In this document: piece after piece, positions 25,201 to 38,200 of the stretch | How the letters are laid out: every line of letters begins with the position of its first letter | Numbering within the stretch: position 1 is the stretch's first letter | Assembly (NCBI RefSeq): GCF_019399895.1 | Contig: NC_091865.1 | Coordinates: 2,733,001-2,797,000 of the forward strand | Length of the DNA stretch: 64,000 bases | Source: Cardiocondyla obscurior | Lineage: Eukaryota; Arthropoda; Insecta; Hymenoptera; Formicidae | Direction: 5' to 3' | Program-made: the position numbers and the translations under genes | Notes under the pieces: model-generated | What the model saw: the letters and a program-made list of their open reading frames with translations, nothing else | Databases searched by the model: none | What the model was told of the DNA's origin: nothing

Positions 25201-28200
25201 GGTCGTCGTGCGTCACGCCGAGACCCACTGCGCCAGAACGACTTTGCTTTCGAAGTTCCGCCGATCGACACCGAAGAAAGCATATAAACATGTCATTTGT
25301 TGATGAAACTAGTTTTTATCTACGTCGGAGCGTCGCGAAAGTGTTGAACATTTACTAAATTGGACGCTGCCGGTTATTTTATTTGTTATCGACACACCGT
25401 TGTCTCGCGATCTAACATTGTCACACTTGGCGGTCCGTTTTTAGAATAGAAAACGCGCGGTGCGTGGAATCAGCGAGCGATGACGATACGCGTCCCGTGC
25501 TAGTCTTCTCTTTCGCACTAATTTTTTATAATATTTTTTATGTGTAAATCTTATTTTATTCATGCGATAATCGTTTGTGTTAATTAATGAACAACATGTA
25601 TCGCTGTCGTTGAAATTAATAAGTCAACTGTTCAGTAAAATTATTTAGTCGCGTTAGGTGCGGGTCGGGTTTTTACAGGTGCGCGAGCGTTGAAGGGGAT
25701 GCTCGGCGTGCAGGACACTTTTGTCACGCCGTCCCATCTATCGCGTTTCATCAGATATGGTAGCTGGGTCGCGGGTCTATCTCCGCTAGATAAGATGGCG
25801 AATGTCCGTCTCAGGGGGTCCCTTTCTTTCCGGGAAACCCGCGGAGTAAAGGTCTCGCGGTAGCCAGCATTATCTTTTTACCCAATCGTGTTTCGGTGTT
25901 CCTCCCATTTTGCGAGGCTTCGTTACGCACGGGCACCGCTCATTTATACACGTACGTGCACCGCGAGGCGGTGATGCGCGTAGTCGTAAAGAATGTGGAA
26001 GATATACTTAGTCGGTTAGGATAACTGAATCTAGCGGAGCTCAAAGGCTGTCCTGGCATATTTTTTTATTCACAATCCGGTCTTAGCTAATTATTCTAGG
26101 AATATTTTTAATTTAAAATAATTTCTTGGTCTCAATTAAAACTCTCGAATTATTTAAGAAATTGTTTTTATTTTATTAATTATTATTTTACAAAGATTAA
26201 TGTCTGATACATTCTGTGGTATAATTTTTATAAACGTACGCTATTTATATATTTAATATTATTATATCAATTTTTTTTCTCCTTTTCTTCAAATATTTTT
26301 TGAACGGTGGGACAGTACTTTGCACGCAGATTTAACCGCGAACGACCGAATTGAAGGCGATCACGGATTTTATTTTTTAGAAACTAGTTGAGATGTAGGG
26401 AGGCCATTTCTTCGGTATATGCACTGGTCCGACCCTTTTGATATGAGTACGGAGGGAATAATGGACCGCAAATGTTCCGCGGGAAGTTCTCACAGAGCGA
26501 TGGGAATCGTTGAGGAGGCAATAGTATTACTTTTCCTTTATTTCTCAACTCTTGCCTTCCACCCCGCGCAATCCCCCGATCTCGCCCCCTATATCTTTTC
26601 TTCGCTCGATTTCTCCCATTCCATATCCAGCGTCATTATACGTGACGAAGTGCGATATTGCTTGGATTGTATCGCGCAAGCCGAGGAAGAAAGGAAAGAG
26701 AAAACAAAGCAGTAGCATAGACGGGTAGGACAGGGGCGCAAGACGGGAGAGAGAGAGTAAAAAAAAAAGATTGAGGGGATGAAAGGAACGAACGATTGTG
26801 GATTTGCCAGTGGTTTTGGATGCCACGGCTGCTTTCGGCCCGAGGAGACGCAGCGCTGGCTTTATGCTTCTGGTACATAAATTTTCTGTGAATGGCGCGC
26901 GTATGAGCCGGCGCCCACCGTTCTACCCCCGCTATCGTCACCCTTCCCCCCGCATCGTCGAGATTTTCCCGGTCTTCTGCCGTTGTTTCTCTTCTCTTCC
27001 GTCCTTTCCGTTTTCATGCTCCTTCGGAGCCGTTCCAGCCTGGTGGCCGGAGGTTTGATCCTCCCCCCTCTGCGAGATCCCCCGTCTGTTTATACGAAAG
27101 CGTCACCGGACGCGAGGACGACACGTGAAGAAATTTCAGAATTTATTGGCCCCGCGGTCGCCTCCCACCGATTCTGTTGCACCGTCGATTAGTTCCAACG
27201 TTCTCGAGAAAAAAGGCACGGCACGGCGGCAGGCGGCACTTATGCCCTATAAATCTTCGCGTAACCGGTGCGTCGAATCTATCGGAGGGACCGCGCGATT
27301 GGTTACGCGCATTATGGAGCAATATCGAAGGAATGATTTGTTTAGCCGGCGACCCGCGCTAACCATTGCTCGCGATCTGCTTCCGGTTGCGCGCGAACGA
27401 ATTCCATGGAGACGCGCGATTTAGCGTGCCGGCATCCGGCGTCGAGGTACGGCGGCGAGGACGAAAGAGATACATAGGGTCAGTCGACTGCAAATAGGAT
27501 GTGCTTTCGGAGGGTAACCGCGGTCATCGACGCGCGCCATCAGCAGCAGCTGCCGAGACCTTAAGATCCTCGGGAAATCTTCTTGCCTTTCCTTTTCCTT
27601 CCCGAAGAAACTGACGAGGCGGGGTCATGCCGAGGCAAGAAACAAACATTTGTTTAAACGATCCCGACAAGTCACGGCCATAAATACCTGCGGATCGTTA
27701 ATCTTGTCTTCGGTCGCGCCGGGCTTTCGTTAATATATAATGTATTCTCACCCCCGTAGTTAAAACAATCAATTCGCTAGAACCTCTGACGCACCAACGA
27801 GTCTCTGCTTTTCGGGGTACAATGTTGAAAAAAAAAAGAAAAAAAATCGGGAGAGGGAAACGGTGTCGATAGAGACAAAGAACTATCGGGATCTTTCTTG
27901 TTTCGAGAATAGCGGCACCGTCAGTGACTTTAATGTGATTCCGGGCATTGTTACGATCCAGCGGTATGATCCGTCCGTAGGAATTTCGTAATAAAAGCGA
28001 CGTTCGATCCTGACTAGGAAATGCCAATGCTTGTATAAGTCATTTCGGTCGTTTGCTGTAACTGCGCCGTGAATACCGGAAGCTCGACGTCGGAAAATGA
28101 TGTGGCGCAACCCGTAGCTTTACAGAGTCTAGGGTTCCATTCGGCGTTATCTACACGAGAGCGTTATAACATCCTTTTGCAATACCCACTCGTAACATCC

Positions 28201-31200
28201 CTTAATGCATGTCGGCGACATCGCGATTGCTACGAAGGGAGCCCGTGCATCACGTCGATATTGCAATATTGTTTCTGCAGAAAATTATATCGATTTTTAT
28301 TCAACTTACGCGGTTAGTTTTTCCGCTGTTATTTTTTTTTAATTGCCGCTGCAATTCTTAATCGTTTTCTGCACAATTTACGATTTTATATATCATATCG
28401 AATATTTACTGTCTGAGATATAATTCAGATTTATGGCTTATGATTTATTTCTAACTGTCAAGATGCATCAAAAATCTAATAGATAAAAAATAAAAGCAAG
28501 CCAGATTATATTAAAATATTATCTAGGACCCTAAAGTCCTCGTTCACTTCATTCATATCTATGCATATCTTAAACGTAGAGCATGTCGACAGGGAGCGCA
28601 AAATATTTATTAACGTCCTGCCAAACGTCCCGCAAATAGACAATCATTTATCTGCGAGATTCATTGTAATTACTTGTCTAGCGTCTAATATCGGTCCGAT
28701 CTCGCGCATAAATACTTCGGTCTCGCGGTATCGTTTTGCACGCGTTCCCTCGTATGTCACATCCGACGACGGACCACCAGCGACAACGAGAAACAAATTC
28801 GGAGAACAAATTCGTGATGTCGGCGAAACGTGGAGGATCGCAAACCTCGTCCGCCGGGCCAACGCATAAGGAGAAACGGGGGACCCCCCGGGGCGTGCGG
28901 ACCGCCCTGAAAATATTTTTAATTTTATTACGGTCTGTAATATGGAAATTCTACGGTCGCGGTTATCAGGTGTGAATTGAATTATAGCGACTGCTGACGC
29001 GGCCCTATTATTTATACATGGCATGGGAAACATGGCACCGCTTTCGCCGTGCTGTGCCGAGCGCGGTCCACGACAGTCGGTGATAGGGAACACGCGGCGC
29101 GCGGATGGTAGTCTATAAAGCCACGTGTCGGAGCGGTACTAATTCGTTATCCACACAGAATGGCGAGGCTTCGCCGTATTGCGGTAATACGATGCCCGTA
29201 ATCAATTCCCAAACGTTCGCAGCATCCGCGCTAAGGAATAGACCTTGACATATTACTACAAACGATTCAATTTCTCTCTTCAGGTTTTCCTTTTTTTTCT
29301 CTTTTTTTTTTAATGGTACTTTCGGAGTTATTTGACATCTTACCTTTCGAAATTATTCTGTTAATTTCTCACGCGCTATTTCTTTATTTATTATATTAAT
29401 TTTTTTTCTTCTTTCGTAAATTTTTAATAATTTTGTAGCATATGAAATATCTTGTATTTTATTCCTGTGTAATGGCCGACGATATCTTCTGGGACCCTTA
29501 ACGGTCAATTTACGGGGTACAATGGGCTTCGAGGAGTGGTCACTAATCGATATACCTATTCTGTCGATCGGCTGTAGATCTTTTTGAAAATTGTAGAATC
29601 TTAAAAGAACCGCGGAAAATATCGAGCCGAGGAAGGATTATTAGAGAAGGCGGACAGAGAATCAATTTTCATGGATCCTTGCAAGGGACGCTGCATTTTA
29701 CTTTCAAAATAGTTCACCTACTGCGCACGTGAAAAAACTGAGATTGATGGATTCACGTTTCATTTATTATCGAAGAATCATATACAGTTAAAGATTCTCA
29801 CGTGTCAAAAATCTATTCCATTCAATTATGAAGTTTTATATCTGTTATTTCGAAAATAAAAGAATAAAATCGAATAAATATGATAATGCATAATTGATAT
29901 CTTATCACGCTGAAACTTAAATTCATATTTACCCAAGTAATGCAGAAGTTTCGTTCTTAAATTCAATGATCTCTCTTGAAAGTTTAAATATAACTCGTGA
30001 TTTTTCAGCGACTATTCAACAGCTATTAAATTATTATTAGATTATTATTGATAACTAGCAAACGACGCGTCATATTGTCGTGCATGTCTTCCGTCTGCGT
30101 AGGTGACCTATTTCAGATCGCTTCGAATCTTCTGCCAAACGAGGAAGTAAGTGGATACGAATAACGTCGCGCATATATCAGTTCGAGATGGTCATATAGC
30201 AGTCTATATGGCTTCCCTGCACGACTCTACATGAATGCGTAGAAATGTCGCTCGTTCTCTCATGCAGTAAAATGTTCTTTTTGCAGACTGTCGTGCTCTT
30301 TTTTTTTCCTTCATCCTGTTCTCGTTGCCATGCGTGTCTTTGTTTACCGAACTATTCGTCACTCGTATATCGCGTCTCCTTGTTTTAGAATTTTTAGATA
30401 ATTCTTGTAAGTTCGATAATACAAAGTCTTCAAGTTTAAACGCAAATATTAACGATCGATTATGTGACGAGCCGTTTAAAGGACCTTTAATCACATTGTC
30501 ATCGATATGTCGTATCTGAATTCGCGGTGTCCCTCGTTCGCGCCGAAGTTCTCACGCCAGTTTCGCCGAGATTACGCCGTCGACTTCGAATGACCAGGCA
30601 AAGGGGCCTTGGGAATATTACGGCCCACTCGGTACAAAGGCGTGGAAGCTCACCCCTCGTAAATATTTCCAATAAATATCGGCGATACCTACCGTTGGCC
30701 AACGCCTACGTCGCGCGCCAAGATCACTTTTTTTTTTCTTTTCCTTTTTTTTCAATGGCTTTGTACCGCGTTGCGTTTGATCAACGCTTATTTCTATAGA
30801 AATTTTTATGATCTCCACGAACTTCGCGTTTCGCATAATATTATGTGGTTGCATTGTATATTAATGTGCGAAAACAACGATTCGGTTATGTCTTTCGACG
30901 GGTGCAATTTTTTTTTTTTTTCTTCTTAATTAATAAATCTGCGTACGACCTTTGTTCGAGTCTCTTGCTGAAAATAAGACACGTGTATAGGTATCGGCGC
31001 GCACCTTTCGCGGCACCATAAGCCAATACCGGACACGTTATTGGCACGCAGCGTATGATTTAACATACACTCCGTTGTGTTTTCGATCTCGCCAAATTTG
31101 TCGGCGTGTGAAACTTCGTTCACACTCTCGTCGTACATCTTTTAGGAGCTAAAGTTATTTTCATATAATTTCTTTTAGTAAAAGTAAATTTTATTACATC

Positions 31201-32251
31201 TCTTTATTGAATTCCTAATATGTTGTAAGATATTATAAAATCATTATTATTTATTCTTTTTTTTTTAATAATTTACCGTTAAAGCTGGTAACATTTGCGA
31301 CACCAGACAGTAAAAATAGAGAAGTATAACCAGATTTCCGGCGCGCGACGGATGCTGCGTGAACTCGTGCGAACCGTCAAGGCGACTCGCACAATGCAAA
31401 CGCGGTCAGATAATCCTGATTTAGACGGGCCCATATATTAGACTAAGGATCGTGAAATTGAATGGTGGAATCAGCGGAGAAAACGATCTGGCTGTCAACT
31501 GCGAGGAACGAAGTATATCGTGCGAAAAATAAACTGCCCCTGGCACGAGTGGGGTTAGTAAATTTCGCAGGTGGTCCAAAAGCTACCTGTATCGTCTGTC
31601 CTCTTTTCTTCCTCTTTCTCTCTCTCTCTCTCTTCGATTCTCCTTCGTTCATCGTGGCTTGCGGTGTGTTCCTTTCCGTTGAGAAGTGCCGCGAATGTCC
31701 TTTCCCGAAGAGGCTCGTAAATCCTTGCATTTACCTCGCGCCTTCTGTCCTTACTTGGAGCGTAAATACGCGAATCTCGGCTCGTCAAAGGCGAGATGCG
31801 CGCTGGCATTCACCAGCCATCAGATTGCATCATGGCATTGTTCGCCGTGAATTTTTAATCGTGTATCCTCGCGCTATACGCGTATCACGTATGTTATTAA
31901 ACGGTTCACGTTATATCACCGCTCACAGTTAATAATGTTAAAGTTTAAAAGGCTTTCAATTCTACTTTAGTTACATTAATAAAATTATTTGCCGATACTC
32001 GTTCCATACTCGTCCGAAGATACGATCTCCCCTCCTAGCCAATCGGAGAGCTACGTCTAAACCCGTAATTATCATTAACCCACCCATAACGGGTGCGACG
32101 TTTCGGGCCGATTAACGAAATTTTCAATTTACCACGCGCCGTATTCTGGGCCTGTTATAATTTAAAATATGCGAGTATAAATAGTGCACACCGTGTTATT
32201 ACTTTCTCGAACTTGCGTTATATAGCTAATAACTTATCTTTCTCTCGTATC

Positions 32252-32286
<35 letters not shown>

Positions 32287-35200
32287 TATATATGCAATCG
32301 AACATTTACGCGTATTAAATTTTTCTGTGCTATTTTCGAATTGAATGAGATAAGCGCTGAGCAGATTTAATTATTGTAGTTAATAATTATTAAAATTTTA
32401 TGGAAACGCTCTACGATAACGGTATACGAATATCGACGATAAATCAGTACGTATCTTCGGTATCGATGTCTTCTTTGTCGAGACGCACCGTTGTTATAAC
32501 CACCGAGTCATCGTGCCCGTGGCGGAAGCGTGCCTTTGGGGTTCCTCGGCACCGGCACTCACCACCGACGTTGTCACGTATCGTTATTTAACGATACGTT
32601 TAACGTATAGTATTCGGAGTCAATCAATCACTCATTAGCGACATGCGAGCCTCGATCGCGGCGCGTGATCATCTCGTGCGGCCTGTTAAGCTCGCGCTAT
32701 TAATTAATCCGAAATAGAGAATGACTTGCGATACCGTGCCGCAACATCCGCGCAGGTATCGGCGAAGGGTATGCGCGTCGATGGTAATCATCGCGGAGAT
32801 GAAGTCGTTTAGAGATGCCGTCAAAAATTTCCGAGGCACCGTGCAACCGCGGCCGTCGCCGAGCTTATTATATTAAGGATTATTAATTATTTCTCGCTGC
32901 GTTTCCTTCGATGATAAATGTTCCTTTTTCTTTTTGTTTCAGGCCATAGCGAAGAATCTGGAGCCGGAGGAACGGTGAGTATCGGAATGACTTGTCGTTT
33001 AGACACCTCTCGTGTAAACATCGGCGGCCGGGCCGCCTCTCTTTCATTCCGCAAATATCTATACCGCGTTTACAACACGGTGCAGAATTTCTCTCCTTGC
33101 AGACAGGAGATGATGCATGAGCGTGCTAAGGCGCATTAGCGAGATCGACGGAGTGGTGTCGCGCCGCTGTAATCCGATGCGCGAAAAAAGGAAAGGATAT
33201 CGCGTAGTCGTTTTTTCGGTGAATCACGACGCTCGTGAAAATTATAGCGATAATTATAGTGGCGCGTTAAAAGAGACGTGATACTTCTCACTTGATCGGT
33301 TACATAAATCTGCCGGAGTCGCATTAGCTCGCCGTTAATTGCTTTTAAATCGGGCAGTATCCTAATAAATTGTGTAAATTTTTTTTTTTTTTTTTTAATA
33401 ATATCTCGGCGCGGACACGAGCAGCAAGGGTTGTTCATTTATGGGGAATCGTTCGTGGTTAAGGACGGTCGTGCTCGTTTCCGTATCTACGCTTGCACGC
33501 ACGCACGCACCTGGTACGTCTCCCAAAGGTTTTGATATATCGAAAGGGATGGTGGAACTATTTGGGCCGACACCCCCGCCTAATCCGAGCCCTTTCGTTT
33601 GGAACCTCCGAGATTCTTTGCTTCCCTTAATATATCATCTAGTCATACAGATCGCGCCCCTCGAGAAGAATCTTTCTGTGCAAGCCGTTTTGACCGACTA
33701 GATTCTTCAATCTTTTTCTTCTTTCTTTCTTTCTTTTTTTTTTTTTTTTTTTTTTTTTTGTGTCTATAAAGCGAAGAAAGACATCGTTTCGTGATTCAAG
33801 TAGCGCAGGGATTTTACACGTGCGATCAATAAAACGAAAATGTCACTCAGCGCGCACGTTATAACCCGGTAACGTTCATTGTTGCAGATTTACTCCTCCA
33901 CAACTGCTGCAAGACTTTCCTCATCTCAAGTATATCGTCGATTTGACCAATACAAGTCGCTACTATGACAAAAAGGTAAGGGATACAAAAGCAAAGTTTT
34001 TAATTTAACATAGTCAAACGATCATCTTTCACTAATTTTAATACAGTAGTTGTTTTACGCAATTGATTGACACGTATCCATAAATATGCTAATTGTGAAA
34101 TAAATGTTATTGTAATCATAAGACGGGGCGTAGCGTAAAGAATAAATTTGAGATTCCTGCACGCGATTAAAAAGGAGCCATGCGCAGGCAATATCGTTTG
34201 ATGAAATAATACTAATGCAGCTACATGAATTTAATGCGGAAACATATCGCGTATCGTTCGAATTTCAAGTCGTAATTCGCTATGTTTATGCACGCGCTCC
34301 CTTACCTTTTAGTAATTCGAGATAAAAGACGTCTTCTCTCCTCAGTCTCCCGCAACCTGTCATCTGCTGCATTCCTTGATCGAGCAGATATACAAATTTT
34401 CTTTTTCGTTTTTCGAAACTCCACGAATTCAACTGTCTGTTATCGCTGTTCGTCTATCATATTTTTCTTTCTTCTTCGGTTTCATCTACCTTTCCTTACT
34501 CTCTCTCTCTCTTTCTCTTTTTCCTTGACTTCTAATATCGCATCGTAGTCGATTCCGGCTTTGAAAAACTCCGGAGAGCGATCCAACTAATTTGTAGCGA
34601 GGATAGAGAGGCCGCGAGCTAATGAACTTATTATTAGATTTTTGGAATAGCCAGCTGCCACTCGATCGGCCGAGTGACTGCTGGTCCGAGCCGTCGTTTC
34701 GAACCGGAATACGTCCGCGATGCTTTCTGGGTCAACGCTGTCAAAAAGAAGGGCCGAAGACCGATCAATTATATTAATAAGTCGTGGAGTCGGTTCGGTC
34801 ACTTCATCTTCTGGTTTTTGTCCTGGCCCCACCGGCGTTTGGACAGCCATTTGCCACTCGAGGAGAGTGAAGAATCTCAGGGAGGGGGGGGGAGATATGT
34901 TTTAAAAACATTATACACGCCGCCGTGGACATCAATAGCGCTGCGGGGCAACGATAATTAACAGAGAGATCTCTTGGTGTCGCCCACGCCTAATTAGAGC
35001 GCATTATACATGTATAATGAAGCGCTTAGTCGGTCCTTTAATTTTCCTGCCCATGGTCGGGTAGGGAAAAGCAAGATTGTAGAGACAAAGAACCCCGCAT
35101 ACCGCTTCGTGAAGATTTTATCGTCAGACGTATCTTTTATTCTTCCAATTTTGTGTTTATTTCATACGTAAAATTTGTACGTAAAGCAGATAAATTATTT

Positions 35201-38200
35201 TTTAATCATATTTGACATTAGAAAGTTTCTCGTGCGTAAGAATTTTTTTTTTTTTGTACGTTTTTATGAACGTTTTATCGTACGTTAACTTTGATTTTGT
35301 CGGGACTGAAAACTCGGAAACATTTTTGAACGTGCGAAAGAATTTCTCGCGCATTATCGACGGCCGGGGAAAAGAAAATAGGTTCGATATAGCCATTAAG
35401 CGCAATAGTGCACGATCACCAGGATTGAGTTTCTAATATCTCGCTAAAAGCAAAGTCAAAAAGATTGATTATTATGACGTGATCTGTCATCAGTGTGGAA
35501 AAATGAATGGTAACTCTTATTTGACATCACTCGGGTTAGAGTTACACCGTGTTATCATTGTTATTGTTTAATGAGATTTCTTTTTACAGACAGCGATAGA
35601 AATACATATTGCAAATTTTGTATTCAACGATCGATTCATCTCGGTTTCCGAACGTTTCGGGTTTACGTCACACTTGATTGACACTCAGAGACGTATGATT
35701 ATCCGCGTTGTTTATAATTGATGGTTTTACCTGCGATAATTAGTAATGCTAATGAGTGCACCGAGGCGGTTTAACATGAACAATAGCTTGCTCGATTAAA
35801 TTAAACGCGCGGTTCAATTCAGTACGTTCTTTGTTAATGCATCGTCGTTGCGTCTCATTCGACGAGAAACATTTTGTATTAAACAATAATACGCATATAA
35901 TTGTTTATGCCGTTATTAATTATGTTATAGGAATTTACGAGTGCTGGCGTTAAATACGAGAAGGTCGCTATACCGGGAAGAAAAATACCGTCTATGGATA
36001 TAATCAAAAAGTGAGTATGCGAGCGGTTTTTATTTGCTAAATATAATTAGGTAACAATGGGACGTATAAACGTTGATTAAAGTCCAAGGGAATTATTTTA
36101 CCTGCGCGGAGAAAAATTGCGGAGGAAAGTTTGACACGACGTCGAATGACTCTCCATTGAGTTATTGTAAACTTCGCCAACAATCCATTCGATTTAATGT
36201 CAGGCACGCGTACGAGACACGTGAACCTTTTCTGGTACGACTTACGTTAACCTCTCGTTTAATGCCAATCGTATATCACATTTATTATCCTTTCATAGCG
36301 ATTGGCGATTGATCAGCGCGCGATTCGCAGGTGACGGCCGGTTAATCATTCGCTTGCAAATCATGTTACTTTAACAAGGAAGCCGAGTCCAGCGCGTACC
36401 GTTTTTCTGGTTCTCGGCATTCTGCCATCGAGAAACCAGGGGCGAGTATCGAGTCTGAAATTTATTGCTCGCCGCTTCTCCTTTTTTTTATTTGTCTTTC
36501 TCCCTTTCTTGGATATTTTCGTTTACTAATTTAGACCGTAAAGTGTCAGCAATACGGCGAATCGTGTTATATTTATTCCGAATACTTTTTAGTTTGCAGC
36601 GTGGGATTTAATTGTGATTGACGAGTATTTCGCAATTGTTTTTTTTTTCTTTTTTATTCTTAGTTAATTTACCCCATAGAGCGATAGTGCAATTTTTATT
36701 TTTAATGACGATGTGCAGATACAATTTCTTAAACGACGAAATAATTTTTTGAGTAATTTTAAGAGTAACGTAATGTTGAATTAAATTAAAAAAATACAAC
36801 AATTTTGCATTTTCTACTTGTTTACTTTAAAGAAGATTATTTTAAAGATTATTTCAAGTAGTATTCTTGATTTTTATAAAACTTTCTTTTCTTTATTCTT
36901 TTAGTAAATGAAAAAGTTATAAAAGAAATTTATACAGTCGTTGATAAAATGCCAATAACTATAACAATTCCATTTTTCATATTAACCATTCGCGGGGTAT
37001 CTCGCGTATGAAACTGAGAATACGCAATTACTAAAATTCTCATTCAACGGCCGTTAGGTAGCCCAAAACGGGTTGAATAAAATTCCTGAAATTTTGACGA
37101 TGCCCAAGATAACGTCCAATTCTTCGTACTTTACTCGTACGGAACGGAGATGCGTGTTAACCTTTGCATGGCGCCAACGCCGCGTATGTGTGCCGGTCTT
37201 CTGCTTGGAATCGTACATGCAAAGCGGTCTGACGAGGTCGGTCAGTCGACTAATTAACTGCAATAAATGTCCAATGATTTACCGAACATTGTGCGCAGTA
37301 CCCATACTCTCGCTCGTCTTCCGTTTCCCGTCTCTTTTTCGCTTGCGTCCTCTTTCCCTCGTTCTCTGTTATCATGCGCGCGCGGAGGACATTCCTAAGT
37401 GCTGCGCGGCCGAATAATGCGTAAGGATTGCGTTATACGCTCGAGGAAGAGTAATGCGATAGCGCCGTAATTAGCAGCGATTTCTTACGACGTATAAAAA
37501 CTATTTATTATTGCGATAATAAAAGTATTAATTATCAGCGTCTGCCACGAAGTGGGGAATGTTTGCGCTCGCGGAGAAATATGAAGACGTTCTACGGCGA
37601 TATCCGACGCAATTATTTCTCGCGGCGAAGGCGCTACTAAAAACATTCTCGTAAGTGCATCGGGCGAAAAACGTGACACACGCATAAGCTTTTAACGACG
37701 TCGGGCCAAAATTTTCGCCGGCCACCGCATTAAATAATATTTACTCGTTCGAACGTGCGGGAGATAAATACACGAGATATTTCTTTGATACGGCCAAGAG
37801 CGTGGACCAAGTCGCAGGGGCCGGCCGAGCGGGTCAAAGCACGACCTTTCGCGCTTCTCGCTTTTCGACTATTTCGCCGCCGATCGGTCAGATCCGCGAT
37901 CCGATTTGTATAATTCGAGGATAAAACGGTGATTCGCATCAACGGTTAATAGCCGACAGGTATGCGAATAGCCTATCGCGCGGGGATGCCGGTCTGGTCC
38001 CGGCGCACCGTTTTTTGTTAATCTCTTTGAGTGAGACCTGATGGCTTTGTGGCTCGGCTGTTGCGCGACGTGTAATTAACTGCATCCTTGATAGGATTGG
38101 ATCGGTTACTGGGCGCTGTACCGCGGACGAAATGGAGGAGAGAGAGAGAGAGGACGGGAAATATATAACGAAAGAGGATAAGAAAATATCGGGGTACTTT

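Larger units (their letters stand above)
20204..32942 (+). other. DUSP11 intron 2 (12.7 kb), no convincing gene inside
   Basis: Starts GTAAGT and ends TTTTGTTTCAG before a 32-nt exon. CpG-rich blocks (about 20,580-21,180; 21,330-22,700; 24,720-25,960; 26,400-27,640; 28,560-29,220; 32,400-32,860) alternate with AT-rich ones. Open frames of up to 156 codons occur, mainly in the GC-rich blocks and usually on several strands at once, which is expected by chance there. Microsatellites and T runs are frequent. One short stretch resembles a mariner transposase motif (26,560-26,607). An intron this long is unusual for a small insect enzyme gene and may contain regulatory DNA; no specific element could be proven. 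Confidence 0.75.
32975..33887 (+). other. DUSP11 intron 3 (913 nt)
   Basis: Starts GTGAGT, ends GTTGCAG. Contains an 86-codon ATG frame at 33441-33701 with a signal-peptide-like N-terminus (see findings), an ACGC microsatellite and a long T run. It is otherwise featureless. Confidence 0.85.

Noticed and set aside
28644..29093. 149-codon minus-strand frame in DUSP11 intron 2
   Set aside because: Sense strand also open across most of it; no ATG at the frame start that is well placed, no motifs.
31462..31932. 156-codon plus-strand frame in DUSP11 intron 2
   Set aside because: Contains a CT microsatellite that supplies a Phe/Leu/Ser run; both strands open; no homology recognised.
32255..32294. 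Poly(A) plus TA repeat as a possible retroposon tail
   Set aside because: No gene-like sequence precedes it and no target-site duplication is visible; a microsatellite explains it.
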